Positions 30,385-43,423 of a stretch of 64,000 nucleotides of DNA are shown piece by piece (position 1 is the first letter of the stretch; each line of letters begins with the position of its first letter). The stretch is from Liolophura sinensis. Its lineage: Eukaryota > Mollusca > Polyplacophora > Chitonida > Chitonidae. The notes below the pieces were generated by a model. It was given only the letters and a program-made list of their open reading frames with translations. It was not told where the DNA came from and did no database searches. The stretch spans positions 186,001 through 250,000 of the forward strand of contig NW_027017955.1 in the NCBI RefSeq assembly GCF_032854445.1. Direction: 5' to 3'. Both the position numbers and the translations under genes were made by a program.

Positions 30385-30901
30385 GGCAAGTCTTCGGGTG
30401 CATCCATTTCCGAAAGAGATTCCTCCATATTGGATTCTCCACCAGTCCTAGACATATCAGATTGCTGAGAGCTTCCCTGAGGATCAAGGCAATGTGCTAT
30501 ATCTCTAGTGTCTAACTGTGACATTGTAGACGGGTCAGGGCTGAACGTGCTACCCCATAAGGACGGGCTCTTACCAAGTGCACCTTTGGAGGGCATCACG
30601 CCACTGGATTGCGTCTCCTTAATGCAGGATGGCGTTGTATCCGAAATTTCTGACGATCAAGAGGTAAGGAGGAATTCGAGATTTGACTCATACCGACAAC
30701 CCACTCCGGGCTATTTGATGTCTGAGATGCCTCGCAAAGGCTCTGGGGCCCACCTACTACTGGCGATTCGCTTAACTTCCTTACCTTATTTGTAGCACTC
30801 TCCAGCTTCCTCGTTGTCAGCAGCAGAGTTATCCAAAGTCCCTTTATTTTGTTGACTGGAAGGAACAGACTCGGCAGAAACCCCAATTTCCATATCATCC
30901 C
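30385..30901 (-). pseudogene. Duplicated N2 ORF1 fragment (unit B copy of 730-1246)
   Basis: Same join to N1a at 30384/30385 and same end at the N1 3' terminus. It lies 6.3 kb from the in-place N2 ORF1 at 24100-24616, which shows the duplication most directly. Confidence 0.85.
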
Positions 30902-31270
30902 GCAAAGGTTCTACACAGTCAACTCTATATATGATTTATTTGACAGCATCGCTGGCGATGTTGTCATCAATTATTTGAAGGCCATTGGCCTTTATCATAA
31001 AATATAAATTTTAATTGTCATAAATATCTGTAGATAAACAGTTATATACATATAGATTTATACATGTAATATAAAAGTCTGGTTTTCGAATTTTAACTCT
31101 TATTTTTCTTTTATACGATTTTAAACATGTCTGTACTTTTTGTTTTACTTTTGATGTTCATATTATCATATCGAAAACCTTAACCGTCTCGCGTTTTCAC
31201 CTTGTTCTCGCCACGATATGGCTGAAATATTGTCGATGTGGCGTTAAGCCATAATCATTCATTCATTCAT
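30902..31270 (+). mobile_element. N1 3' terminus (unit B copy of 1247-1615)
   Basis: N1 ORF2 end, 3' UTR, tag and tail. It closes the N1a that starts at 25041. Confidence 0.85.
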
Positions 31271-31343
31271 TCCTCGACCTTCATAAATATTGACGATGTG
31301 GCGTTAAGCCATAATCATTCATTCATTTATTCCTCGACCTTCA
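31271..31343 (+). repeat. Doubled N1a target site with 47-bp N1 tail (unit B)
   Basis: Target copies at 31271-31283 and 31331-31343, N1 tail piece at 31284-31330. The matching left copy is 25028-25040. Confidence 0.85.
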
Positions 31344-31961
31344 TTCTCATCTTTATTGTCACCTTCAACTTTATTAACATTACTATCTTTATCATCATCA
31401 TCATCATCATTGCAACTGTTATCGTCATTATCGCCATTGTCATATTTATCGCTCAACGGGCAGTCCTTTTGAAAGTGGCCTGCCTGTTTACACTTGAGGC
31501 ATTTATCCTTTAAGGGACAGTCGGCCTTGAAATGTTCTGCGCTATCACAGATGTGACAGGCACGGACCTGATTTTTGTACTACAAAGGAATTCTGAAATT
31601 CCCAACCGAAATTGATTGTGGAATGATCTCGGCCACACCACTCATGTAAATACGGCGCATACCATTCTCAAGTGACCTATCAAAAAGGTAATGTTCCCGG
31701 CTGACGTGATGGACCGTGCCATACCGGGACATCAAACCTCGAATAGTGTCATGGGGCACCTCGATCGGACATCGAGATCTAACCAGGAGCCTTTGCTCCT
31801 CCACATCATATATTGGACATTCTACCCCTTTCAATGAGAAGCCGCTAGTCAACAGCTGTTCCTTCACAGTTTGCGTAGCCACTGTAACATTCCACACATC
31901 TCTAGAGACATTGATTAGTCCCTTTAAGACATTAGGCCCACTCCCCGCTAACTCCTTCAGC
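31344..31961 (-). pseudogene. N2 ORF1 N-terminal half (unit B)
   Basis: Copy of 1689-2306 with the same in-frame TAG (31580-31582) and the two CCHC knuckles. It belongs to the N2 whose 3' end is at 14132. The 5' leader follows to 32308. Confidence 0.8.
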
Positions 31962-32308
31962 CGACTGCTGTTTCAAGCGGTTGTACACCTCCCTATATTA
32001 CAAGTTTAAGGCTTAAGCGTCTATTTACTCGCCCTGCTCCCAACATTGTGGGCCAGGGCGAGAACTACTACCCTAAAGAGAGGACCACAACTATGCCTTT
32101 GGAACAGTGCGGATGCTGTGTGCAAAACAGATACGATATTACAAAGTGGAAATGCACTAAACTATGTACAGGCTATTTACAGAGAGGCTAGTGAATACGT
32201 CCTGCCTCTAAGAGCGACAGAACGCAATGTCGCACCACCTTCAGACTGGGTGACCACTAAACAAAAGCTGAGAGCACAAAGGCTAGTTCCACGGCCAGCC
32301 AGGGACTC
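31962..32308 (-). other. N2 5' leader (unit B)
   Basis: Copy of 2307-2653, bounded by the probable target-site duplication at 32309-32322. The flank from 32323 to 32643 matches 2668-2988, including the 40-codon minus-strand ORF (32393-32515). Confidence 0.5.
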
Positions 32309-33099
32309 CAGCTACAACATGTAACACAGTCAAAGCAATGTATATACATATACAAGATTCACCAAAATGATGACACTATACTTAAACATACCTTATTCAG
32401 CTGTTGTTGGAATGGCATGTGTATCCTTCTGAAAGAGAGGTTGAGTAGATGTGGACGTGTGTCTGTTTTGATCAGAAAGGTAATGTTGATTACCAAAGGC
32501 TATGAGTTTTTCCATATTGGCCGAGATACTGTGAAAACTAAATAAGCCAAATTGAGTAATAAAATGAGGCTAAGTTTTTTCGCCCTTTTCCCAACTTTAA
32601 CAAATTACAAACCAATCTATGATACAGTGAATATAACCTCAATGGATGAATGAATGAATGAGTATGGCTTAACGCCACGTCGGCAATGTTTCAGCCATAT
32701 CGTGGCGAGAACAAGGTGAAAACGCGAGACGGTTAAGGTTTTCGAAATGATGGTGAGCACATCAAATATAAAACAAACAGAACAGACATGTTTAAGATCA
32801 GAAAAGAAAAAAACCAAAACAGTTAAAACTCGAAAACCAGCATATTTAAAGTAAAGGACCGGTGAGTGGGCTTCCCGAGATTAATAATACTGAACAGGGT
32901 TACCAAAACTAATCCCCATAAGCCGTTTTAAACAATTCGCCAAATTAGGGTCAGTTAAGCTTAATTAAGTGCCCCCCCGGCGAGTAGCCCCGAGTTCGAG
33001 TCGCCCAGCTCAGCAGGGATATGACCTTTGACCCGTGACGTAGAATCGAGAAGCCGGTCTTCAGGCAGCTACTGGGCCACATGTACTAAAACAAAAGAA

Positions 33100-33742
33100 A
33101 TGGCTGATGCTGAATACGAGGAGTCGGGTCTTTTGTCGGAAAGTATGGAGAGCAGCAGTAGCAGTGATGGAAATGCGGACTTTGATGAAGAGGTAGACAC
33201 CTGCAAAGCTACTACTTTGGACATAAACCCGTATATGTTCGAACCAGAGTGGTCATCGGACGGAGACGAGACACCCGAGGTGGAAGGAAATGTCACGGAC
33301 ATTGAGCCTGAGGGTCCTGACCGACGTGAGAACACTGAATGGTACGACAAGTTTTCTATTTAATCCTACTGTTCATATATTGTGTCATAAAATAAGCATA
33401 GCGTTAGATCCCAACTTATTCCACCTTATCTCAAAATGTCCAAGCGTGATATTTTTATAATAGGCTTATGGCCAACCCAGGTGCTGTTTTGGTTATTTGC
33501 CCTGCGTTAGTAACTAGGTCTATATGCTTATATTCTCTATTCGTTCCAGGTGTACTTGTGGTCAGTGTCATCCGCTGGATTCACAAGAGGAATGCATTTG
33601 CTGCCAAGAAATTTCCAGAGTGGTGGATAGGATCGAGTTGGCACCCGAGGGTGAAAAACCGAAGTGCATAACAGAGCACCCAGGTTTTCAGTCTGTTGTT
33701 CTGAATAGGGATGTGCTGGAAACGGCTTACTATGTATATTGA
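33100..33742 (+). CDS. P2X7-ballast-like zinc protein (unit B; exons 33100-33341, 33550-33742)
   Basis: Same gene structure as in unit A. Codon change 33691 gives HPGFQ, the residue more usual for the domain as far as I know it, so the unit A base is probably the derived one. Confidence 0.65.
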
Positions 33743-34514
33743 AAATATACTTATATCAGCATGACCGTAATCCAGTGCACACTGCAATGAAAGTGGTATG
33801 AAATACTATCCTTTCATAATTTATTAATAAATTATTTTTAAAAAAAAAATTAAGAAAATTGTCCCATTTACGAAATAGCGATATAAATTCACATCAAATA
33901 AATTTGAATATTAAAATGTTACTGACTGTTGGTACAGAAATAATTGTGATTTTTAATATTAAATTTGAAAGCATGAGTGGTGTGGCTGAGGGTGGGAAAT
34001 TCAAAAACAGGCTTAACATTGCCAGTTTAATATGTTACCAAAATTGCTGAGTTTTCTGAATTTTCAAATTCAATTTCAAAAAGTAGGCCTACTATACCGA
34101 TAATTTTGTCAGTATTTCCTAACATGGATTTGATAACTGTAGCACACTTGCAATCGCCTGATGTTTAAAATTAAGCCAAACGGAGAAAAATGAGAAATGA
34201 AACGGTAATTATCTGCATAAGTCAGCCAGCAAAATGCGGTAGGCTGGCTTAGGCTATGCATATCATACTATGCAAGGACGCTGCAGAAGGGATAAGGTTA
34301 CAACAACAACATTCTTAGAACCGGCACAGCTTTTTCTACAGTGTGTTCTACCACAATGTTGGCCGCAATATCACCTGTTTGATTTCATCAGGCCTACAAC
34401 CAGAAATGTTTAATTTAAAATATGGTTTCTATTTAGGCTGTCAAAACAGTGTTGCACATAACAATGTCACCTACCCTGTGAGCTGACAATTTCACTGTGG
34501 CTGCACTGCGACGC

Positions 34515-34847
34515 TTACCACCGGATACTTGCTGATCTTGTCCACTTTGTAGAGGGCTTGGCAGACATTTGGCCGTGAACACTAGGTACAGCAGTGTTCT
34601 TTAAATACAGCTGACCCACAAAGCCCATCTTAAATTCAACCAAGTTGAAGAAATCATCTTTCCGAAAGTGTGAAGAGCACAGCAGGGAAGCTGGAAACGC
34701 TGTCACCCAATCTTTTCGTTTGGTTTTCACAAATTTGTTCCACAAATCGAGCCTTTTCTTATCGTCGTGTGGGAACATATGGAGACAAATCCCTTTCTCC
34801 TTGTCTTTCGTGTTACTGCAGTAATCAGCACAACATCTGCGGACCAT
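34515..34847 (-). CDS. THAP-domain protein (unit B)
   Basis: Copy of 4860-5192 with Phe instead of Ser in the TA(S/F)PASLL stretch (34696 A). Zinc ligands unchanged. Confidence 0.85.
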   Translation of the reverse strand: MVRRCCADYCSNTKDKEKGICLHMFPHDDKKRLDLWNKFVKTKRKDWVTAFPASLLCSSHFRKDDFFNLVEFKMGFVGQLYLKNTAVPSVHGQMSAKPSTKWTRSASIRW

Positions 34848-35209
34848 TTTCAAAATCTTTTGTGACAGTGTGAACTTGTTTGCTTAGTAAACAAAAAGGA
34901 CGCCTGACTCGGTGCTTCTCGATTCTACGTCACTTCCGAATATTCATGAGGCGATGCCCGAAGTTTGCTTTGCTATTTTGGGCGACAGACGGGACCGCTT
35001 AGGTGAACTTAATAAGTAAATATCTCCCCAAATTTACGCTCGAGGCCGCAATCTTTGCCGAATTTCAACACTGTGAATGTTTATTTAGTGTATTATAAGG
35101 CATAGAGGCATGAAAAACATTACCGGTCCTTTACTTTAAAAAATAGTATATCTGGGAAGCTATATGTATATATAACTTTTTTATCCATAAATAATTCAGA
35201 CATGAAAAT

Positions 35210-37104
35210 TTATATTTTATGGTATAAGCCAATGACCTTCAAATATTTTATAACAACATTGCCAGCGATGCTGTCAAATAAATCATATATAGAGTTGACT
35301 GTGTAGAATCTTTGCCGAACAAAAGCAAAAGTCCACACAGTCAACCAGGATATGTTTGATGCCGTATAGAGCATCACATCCAACACACTCGGGAGCACTG
35401 CTCCCTTCTAAAATGAAATTGTGTGTTGGATGAGAATGCCCAATACACCTAGTTAAAACTACATGGTCTCTACGAGACATTTGGTAAGTATAGGCATTTT
35501 AGATAATGACAGGATGAATAGCATGCCGTTTATTATGGACCTTTCATTCACCCTGCCAAAGGCGACGAATATAATTAAGAATATTGGACTTCATGTCAGT
35601 AGAAGGGAATTTAACTTTTGATATATATTGATTTAGGGCAGCCTTTGCCTCCCTGTGCACGACTGTGTTTCCATGGATACCAACTTGACTTGGTATACAA
35701 CAGAATAGGATATCTTTACCTCTTTTAATTAGTTTTCGGTGTATGGCTAAGATTTCGAGGATCAACGGATTTTTAAATTTATTATTCTGTATTGCCAAAA
35801 GGCGGGAAAGCGAGTCGCTGCACATCACAGCCCTCTGAGCACGCCCCGAAGAAACATATGATCAGGCCAGGAGTATAGCCTTGGCCTCTGCAGAAAAGAT
35901 TGAAGACGAGGATGGAAGACGAAGAGAAGCTACTTGCTGCTCTAAAACAGCTACAGCTGCAACCCTATCCCCATCCTTTCACCCATCAGTATATATAAAT
36001 TTATAATCCGAATATTTGGCCTTAATTTCAGCAAAACCTTGCTGAATTATAAGAGGATTTGTATTTGATGTCTTATATTTAAGTCGATCAAATATCAGTT
36101 TAGGTTGTGGAAAATGCCATGGTGGGGACATCGGAAAAGAAACTGGAGCTATGTCCCCAAGTTTAATGTTGGCTTCCACAATATGGTCCTTAACACGAAC
36201 ACCGAACGAAGGGATCTTGTTAGGACATTTAGTATATTTGTCTACATCTATTGGATTGAAAATACAGTCGTAGGCAGGGTTTGTTGGATGTGCTTTAAGC
36301 TTTGTAGCATATTGAAGGCTCAGTTTTACACGCCTGTGATGTAAAGAAGGCTTGTTAGCCTCTACGTATAAACTCTTTACTGGTGAGGTTCAAAAAGCGC
36401 CCCGTAAGTGGGAAGGTCTGCCAGCAACCTGCGGAAGGTCGTGGGTTTCCCCCGGGCTGTGCCTGGTTTCCACCCACCATAATGCTGGCCGCCGTCGTAT
36501 AAGTGAAATATTCTTGAGTACGGCGTAAAGCACCAATCAAAAAAAAAAAAAAAATCAAAAAGCGCCAAGGCTGAGCGTCAAACCTTGGTGATGGACTGGA
36601 TCCAACATTTTAGTATACGACTTCCTAGCGGAACCGTAAATGATGGATCCATAATCCATTTTAGACCTCACCAGAAAACGATATAAATTAAGTAAAACTG
36701 ATCGGTCAGCACCCCAATCGGTGCTAGACACGACCTTAATTATATCGAGAGCCTTTGTACATTTAGCTTTAAGCATTTTTATATGAGGTGTAATTGATAT
36801 TCGATTTTTTGTCAAAAATAAAACCCCTAAAAATTTATTTTCTCCAAGAATTTTCACTGGTTTACCAAAAAAATTAAGTTCAGGGTCTAGAGGGAATTTC
36901 CGTTGATTACAAAAATGCATACCGACGGTTTTAGATGCGGAAAATCTAAAACTATTGGCAACTGCCCATTTCTCGATCTTATTGAGACAAAGCTGCAGCT
37001 GCCGCTCGATGTTATTCATATTTTAAGCACGGTAGCATATCAGGAAATCATCTACATATAAAAAACCCTCTGTGCCAGATGTCAATGTTATAGCCAAACT
37101 AAAC
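35210..37104 (-). pseudogene. N1b ORF2 remnant (unit B)
   Basis: Same broken fragments as 5555-7450, with the SINE at 36402-36554 inside. Confidence 0.85.
36402..36554 (+). mobile_element. SINE (unit B copy of 6747-6900)
   Basis: Identical apart from an A tail one base shorter. Target-site duplication TCAAAAAGCGCC on both sides. Confidence 0.85.
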
Positions 37105-37377
37105 TACCAGGCAAAAGAAAGGTGTCACCGTATTTTTTGTCATAAAAAAAAGTAAAAGCGCGGTTCAGGGTTTGATTCTAAGCAGGACTTAGTGTATGAA
37201 TGCATAGTTTCCTCTACCAGAGCGCATCGTCACCACCGCAGCAACTGGAATTGTGAAATTGCGACCACATGCAAAACGTCCTTTTGAGGCATGGCTCGTG
37301 ATGCACGTGCGGTAATGTTGCATAAATACTCTTGCTCGAAAGAGAAGACATTCATTGACCGAAAAAACACAAACAGT

Positions 37378-37681
37378 ATGCCAAGACTTACGCAAGCGCA
37401 ATGAGACCAGGCCATCGGTATGTCCACCATGGCAGTCTCGCAACGTCACATTGCAAGAACGTTCAACTGCAGCCAAACCACCATCAGGAGGTTGTTGATA
37501 CGCTATCAGCAGACAGGCCAGACCCAAGACAGACCAAGGTCGGGAAGACCGAGGCTGAAGATCGCTACATCCGGCAGATCCACGTCCGAAACCGATTCGT
37601 CACGGCGACGTCAACAGCGGCGACGGCACTAGGCCATGTCATCAGCCCCAGAACAACACTGCGTCGTCTTCGTTCAACTCT
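37378..37681 (+). pseudogene. Tc1-like transposase remnant (unit B)
   Basis: Copy of 7724-8027 with the same nonsense codon and frameshift. Confidence 0.9.
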
Positions 37682-39568
37682 CCCGTGGTGTTTCCGGGGT
37701 GATAAAAATAGGGCGTCAGTCCTCTAGGCAAGCTTGTCGTAAAAGTCGACTAACCTAGAGCTCTCCTGTGTGAGCCCGGTGAATATAATAGGCTCACATC
37801 TTCCCGGTTGTGTAAGAGGCAACTGGGGAGCGACCTGTTTGCCTTGGGTTGCGACCCGTGATCAACGAGGACGGGATCCTGGTGGCTGAGGGCGTGTTGG
37901 TCTTGCGAGATCCTCACGCCCAACACGTCACTTTGGCCCTTACTTGGGGAGAGACGGGAGGTCGGATGGGCCCGATCCGATCAATCGGCTTGGTCACGCC
38001 TTTCCTCTGCGTGGCCCCAAAATTTCTCCATAACACCACTCAGTAAAGAAAAATTGTTATTTTTGAAATTTCGTTTGCGGTACTACGTTTTCAGGCGGTG
38101 GCTCATGGACTAATCGAGTAGTATGTGTCAGATGTGTGACCTTATTAGCCTAATGGGGTTTGCTTATGGACGTGGAGTCCTTGGTGCGTTTCCTGGTGGG
38201 TAACCCCAGGTTCAGGCATCGCCCTTGTTGGCACTCCGTGGGTGGGGTGGGGTGGGGAACACGTGGGGTGAATTCGTATTATATATTGATTATGTCTATC
38301 CTAACCCTTCCAAACCAAATGTATCTAACAAATAAAATAACCAGGTCTTCCTCTCATCCGACTTCGTCGAATGCTGACAAAAAGAGGAAGTTAGAGGTTT
38401 TGTCAGACTGCCTTGATAATGCGCAGGATACATGGCCGCCTTTCCTCGTTCTCTCAACAAGGAGTGAACAGAATGAATGAATGATTATGGCTTAACGCCA
38501 CATCGGCAATATTTCAGCCATATCGTGGCGAGAACAAGGTCAAAAAGTGAGATGGTTAAGGTTTTCGATATAATAATATGAACACCAAAAGTAAAACAAA
38601 AAGTACAGACATGTTTAAAATCGTATGAAAGAAAAATAAGAGTTAAAACTCGAAAACCAGGGGTTGTGCCCAGAGGGCAATGATATGCATTGACTCGTTG
38701 TCTTGCTTATTGGCAATACAGAACAATAAATTTAAAAATCCCTTGATCCTTCAAATTTTAGCTATACAGGAATTAATTAGGAAGCTAATTAGAAGAGGTA
38801 AAGATATTATATTCTGCTGGATACCAAGTCATATTGGTATCCATGGAAACACAGTCGCAGACAGGGAGGCGAAAGCTGCCCTAAATAAACCCATATCTAA
38901 GATAAAAATCCCTTATACTGACATGAAGTCCAATATTCTTAAATATATTCGTGGCCTTTGGCAGGGTGAATGGAACTTGCAGGTCCATAATAAACTGCAT
39001 GTTATTCATCCGGTCATTGGCTATAATTCATATACACTTGATATGTCTCGTAGAGACCAAGTCGTTTTAACGAGATGCCGTATTGGGCATTCTCGTCTAA
39101 CGCACAATTTCATACTAGATGGGAGCAGTGCTCCCGAGTGTGTTGGATGTGATGCTCAATATGGCATCAAACATATCTTGGTTGACTGTGTCGACTTTGC
39201 CCATGTTGGGCAAAGATTCTACACGGTCAACTCTATATATGATTTATTTGACAGCATCGCTGGCGATGTTGTCATAAATTATTTGAAGGCCATTGGCCTA
39301 TATCATTAAATATAAAATTTAATTGTCACAAATATCTATAGATAAACAGTTATATACATATAGATTGATTTACACATATACTATAACCCTGGTTTTCGAG
39401 TTTTAAGTCTTATTTTTCTTTTATACGATTTTTAACAGGTCTACTTTTTGTTTTACCTTTGATGTTTATATTATCATATCGAAAACCTTAACCGTCTCGC
39501 GTTTTCACCTTGTTCTCGCCACGATATGGCTGAAATATTGCCAATGTGGGGTTACGCCATATTCATTC
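37682..39568 (+). mobile_element. N1d (unit B)
   Basis: Copy of 8028-9914. ORF1 start at 38292-38480, inverted 3' terminus at 38474-38660, G-run motif at 38240-38257. A private T at 37689 changes the 5' hairpin loop. Confidence 0.85.
38662..39309 (+). pseudogene. N1d ORF2 RNase H fragment (unit B)
   Basis: Copy of 9008-9655, same open frame and residues. Confidence 0.9.
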
Positions 39569-39957
39569 TAGGTCAGTCGCCTTTCACGACAAGATTATCT
39601 GCAGAGTCTATCGGAGCTGGGGCTTAACATATTTCCACTACACACTGCAAGTAGCTTGGGCCGTGGAAGGCCTAGTCGTGGAAGCAAATGAAAACTGCGG
39701 GCCTGTATTCCAACAAATCCGACCAGGGTGTGGGGACCACCAGGTCCTGAGGAAGGATCTACTTTCCCTATCCCCCTGCGTGCGGCCCAAATAAATGCAT
39801 TTATTGCGTCAGATAGAAACCTCAATCCACCAAATCCAGGTCTAACCTGACGCGTTTGACCATAGCAATGGAGATGAACCACGCGAGGTGCATACGGCAC
39901 GCTCTTTCGTGACCCACCACTTCTGCTAGGTCACGTGACCACAAGTTACTGCCCCTC

Positions 39958-40526
39958 CCCCCGTGGGATCTCCGGGGTCATAAGAGTAGGACCCCAGTTC
40001 TCTAGGCAAGACTGTCGTACGAGGCGACTAGCTTAGAGTGTGGTTCTGGTGAATAGAATAATTTCACAGCCTCCCTGGGCTTGTCGTACAAAGTGAATAA
40101 AAGGGTCAACCTGTTTGCCGTGGGTTGCGACCCGTGATAGGGGAGGACGGGATTCTGGTGCCTGAGGGCGGGTTGGCCTTGCGAGATCCTCACGTATAAC
40201 AGTCTACTTCGGTCCTTACTTCTGCAAAGACGGCCGGTCGGAGGGCCCGTTCCGAGGTCACGCCAGTCCGGATGTCCGGGCATCAACCTTCATATATCTC
40301 GATTTCGTATAAATTGACTACTTTCCGTGTTGGACGTTTTTAGTGAGATGTTGGGATGTCTGGACGGTGGTTGCGGGGTCAATCGACTTGGCCGTTTATA
40401 GTTTATTAGCCTGGCGGAGTATGAGCGAAGAATCCACCTTACCGAGGATGGCGTAGAACTCTCTGCTGCTTACCCGCAGGAGGCGTTCCATCGTATATGT
40501 AATGGCACTCCGTTGCTGGTTAAGGT
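39958..40526 (+). mobile_element. Divergent N1-type 5' leader N3 (unit B)
   Basis: Copy of 10304-10874, two bases shorter in the ACTACTTT(AT)CCGTG stretch near 40325. Confidence 0.75.
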
Positions 40527-42343
40527 GCTTAAGGTTTTCGAAATGATGGCGAGAACATGAAAAATAAAACAAAAAGTACAGACATGTTTAAAATCAGATA
40601 AGAAAAAACCAAACAAGTTAAAACTCCAAAACCAGTATATTTAAAAAGTACTATATCTGGAAAGCTATATGTATGTACCATTTTATCCATAAATATTAAC
40701 ACATAAACAAATTTATATTTTATGATATAGGCCAATGGTCTTCAAATATTTTATGACAACATCGCCAGCGATCATATATAGAGTTGACTGTATAGAATCT
40801 TTGCCGAACATGAGCAAAGTCAACCAGGGTATGTTTGATGCCGTATTCTGCATCACATCCAATATACTCGGGAGCACTGCTCCCATCTAGGATGAAATTG
40901 TGTGTCAGATGAGAATGCCCAATACGACACCTCGTTAAAACTACTTGGTCTCTGCGAGACATTTGACGGTCTGCCAGTAACCTGCGGATGGTCGTGGGTT
41001 TCCCCCGTGCTGTGAGCGGTTTCCACCCACCATAATGCTGGCCGCCGTCGTACAAGTGAAATATTCTTGAGTACGGCGTAAAACAACAATCAAATCAAAA
41101 AAAAAAAAAACAGACATTTTACAATTATAGGCATTGTAGCCAATGACAGGGTGAATAGCATGCAGTTTATTGTGGATCTGCAAGACCCACCCGCCCTGCC
41201 AAAGGCGACAAATACATTTAAGAATATTAGACTTTGTCAGTATACGGTGTTTTAACCAGAGATACAGGTTTATACTGGGCAGCTTTCGCTTCCCTGTCCA
41301 CGACTGTGTTTCTATGGATACCAGTGCGACTTGGTATCCAACAGAATATAATATCTTTACCTTTTTTAAATTAGTTTTCTATGTTTGCCTATTATCTTAA
41401 GTATCAATGGATTTTTAAATCATTATTCTGAATTGCCAAAAGGCAGGACTGGGAGTCGCTGCATATCACTGCCCTCTGGGCATGCCCCGAGGAAACATAT
41501 GATAAGGCCAGGAGTATAGCCCTGGCCTGTGCAGAAAAGGTAGAAAATGAAGGTGGCAGACGAAGAGAAGTGACCCGCTGATCTAAGACAGCCGCAACCG
41601 CAACCCTGTCCCCATCCTTTGACCCGTCAGTATATATATATATATATATTTATAGTCTATATAATCAGCCTTCATGTTAGCAAAACTTTGCTCAATAATA
41701 AGAGGATTTGTACTTGATTTATTATATTTACGTAGATCAAATATTAGTTCAGGGTGTGGAAGAAGCCAGGGAGGAGACTCCGGAAAAGACACTGGAGCTA
41801 TATCCTCTTGCTCCATGTTAGCTCTCACAATATGGTCCCGTATACGCAGATCAAACGGAGGGATCTTGTCAGGACATTTATTAAATTTATCTACATATGA
41901 TGGATTAAAAACACAGCTTAAAGCTCATCCAACAAACCCTGCCTACGAGTTAGTAGCATATTGAAGGCTAAGTTTTATACGTCGGTTATATAAAGAAGGC
42001 TCATTTTCCTCCACTTATAAACTCTCCACACGGGGATGTTCTAAAAGCACCAAGGCTGAACCTCAAACCTTGGTGATGAACAGGATCCAACATTTTAATA
42101 TACGACTTCCTAGCGGAACCGTAAAAGATGGATCCATAGTCCAATTTAGACCTCACCAGAGAGCGATATAAGTTAGGTAAAACTGATCGGTCAGCACCCC
42201 AATCGATGCTTGACACGACCATAATTATATCGAGAGCCTTTGTACATTTAGCTTGAAACATTTTCATATGAGGTATAAAAGATAGCTTGCTATCAAATAT
42301 TAGACGTAAAAATCTTCTTTGTCCAACAATTTTAACCTGTTTT
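40527..42343 (-). mobile_element. N1c (unit B)
   Basis: Copy of 10875-12691 with SINE at 40967-41111 and the 34-bp inverted block at 41915-41948. Both rearrangements therefore predate the duplication of the unit. Confidence 0.85.
40967..41111 (+). mobile_element. Second SINE (unit B copy of 11315-11459)
   Basis: Same ends, 14-A tail and imperfect target-site duplication. Confidence 0.85.
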
Positions 42344-42610
42344 ACGTGGTCATTGTGGAGATTCTGTATTATCCGTATTGTGAAGCTTTGGGACTAGGCA
42401 TGTTCACACTATGGGAACAGCTACAGTATATAGCACATAGAACCCGAGCAATAGCCAGTACATATACACCGAAGCGTGAGTCCGGGGGTCAGTATAACCC
42501 GGTCAAACCAGTTTCTCGGCGACAAGTCCGCCTGCATGCGCACGGACTTTTAGTGTTCAACCACTGTGCCAGGTGCCTCTAAACAACACTTCTGTCACTC
42601 TTCTGAAATA

Positions 42611-43423
42611 ATGGATCAGTTACAGATTATCATGGACAGGCTTGGTAAGTTAGATTCTATGGTGACAAGTGAAACACTGGAAAAAAAACTACAAAACACT
42701 GAAGCAAAAATAGTTACAAAGTTGACAAACCTAATTGAGCAGCAGGAAGCCAGAATCTTTACTTTAGAAAAAGAAAATGATACCCTTCGGGCAGACATGC
42801 ATGAATTAAGATTACAACACGAACAAGATCAAGAAGAACTGGCCAGGGTAAACAGAGATATGCGAAACTTAGAAGACAGGCAGAACGATTTGGAACAATA
42901 CTCCCCTAAACAAAGTATACGGATTTACGGTGTAGATGGGGATACAGCCACAGAAACAACTGACGAATGTTCCGAGAAAGTCGTTGACATCTTAACATCC
43001 AAACTAAAGCTGTCACTGACGTCTAGCGACATAAGTATAGCGCAGAGATTGAGACCGAAAAGACCTGACTTAAACACAGAACCAAGGGGTGTAATAGTAA
43101 AGTTCATATCACGACGACTTAAAGTTGAAGCGATAAAAAACAGAAGAGCCTTGAAAGGAGCAAACATTGTGATTAAGGAAGACCTAACGCAGAAAAAGCA
43201 GGCTATTTTAAAAGCAGCATCTGCACACCCCATGATTCAATCCGCCTGGTCAAGAGATGGCAAAATCTTCACCAAAGACTTCAACGAGGACGTAAGACAA
43301 GTGAAATCTACTGACTGCATAGACACTCTCATCAGTCTATCATCCCATACACCCAGAGTTCAAAGACCACGTGACCAAAGAAGTGGGAGGCCAATAACCA
43401 ACTCACCAGCCCCTATCAGCTAG
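42611..43423 (+). CDS. Orphan L1-ORF1p-like protein (unit B)
   Basis: 270 residues, identical protein to 12959-13771. It again ends 346 bp before the N2 target site, without any ORF2. Confidence 0.8.
   Translation: MDQLQIIMDRLGKLDSMVTSETLEKKLQNTEAKIVTKLTNLIEQQEARIFTLEKENDTLRADMHELRLQHEQDQEELARVNRDMRNLEDRQNDLEQYSPKQSIRIYGVDGDTATETTDECSEKVVDILTSKLKLSLTSSDISIAQRLRPKRPDLNTEPRGVIVKFISRRLKVEAIKNRRALKGANIVIKEDLTQKKQAILKAASAHPMIQSAWSRDGKIFTKDFNEDVRQVKSTDCIDTLISLSSHTPRVQRPRDQRSGRPITNSPAPIS

Larger units (their letters stand above)
14132..32308 (-). mobile_element. N2 element (I/Nimb-like), heavily nested
   Basis: On the minus strand the 5' end is at 32308 and the 3' end at 14132, with a CACT-repeat tail. 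The probable target-site duplication is at 14118-14131 and 32309-32322. Within it lie N1e (17306-23211), N1f (24617-24982) and N1a with its rearranged 3' end (25041-31330). Taking these out leaves about 5.6-5.7 kb, a normal full length. It spans the arbitrary A/B border, which shows that the array border is not at a natural end of N2. Confidence 0.75.
32850..35135. mobile_element. Kolobok-like transposon (unit B)
   Basis: Same 14-bp terminal repeats and TTAA at 32846-32849 and 35136-35139. Confidence 0.8.
32644..37104 (-). mobile_element. N1b (unit B)
   Basis: Copy of 2989-7450 with the same nested transposon and SINE. ORF2 remnants lie at 35210-37104. One change at 35543 (T) makes a stop that shortens a fragment relative to units A and C. 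Confidence 0.85.
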
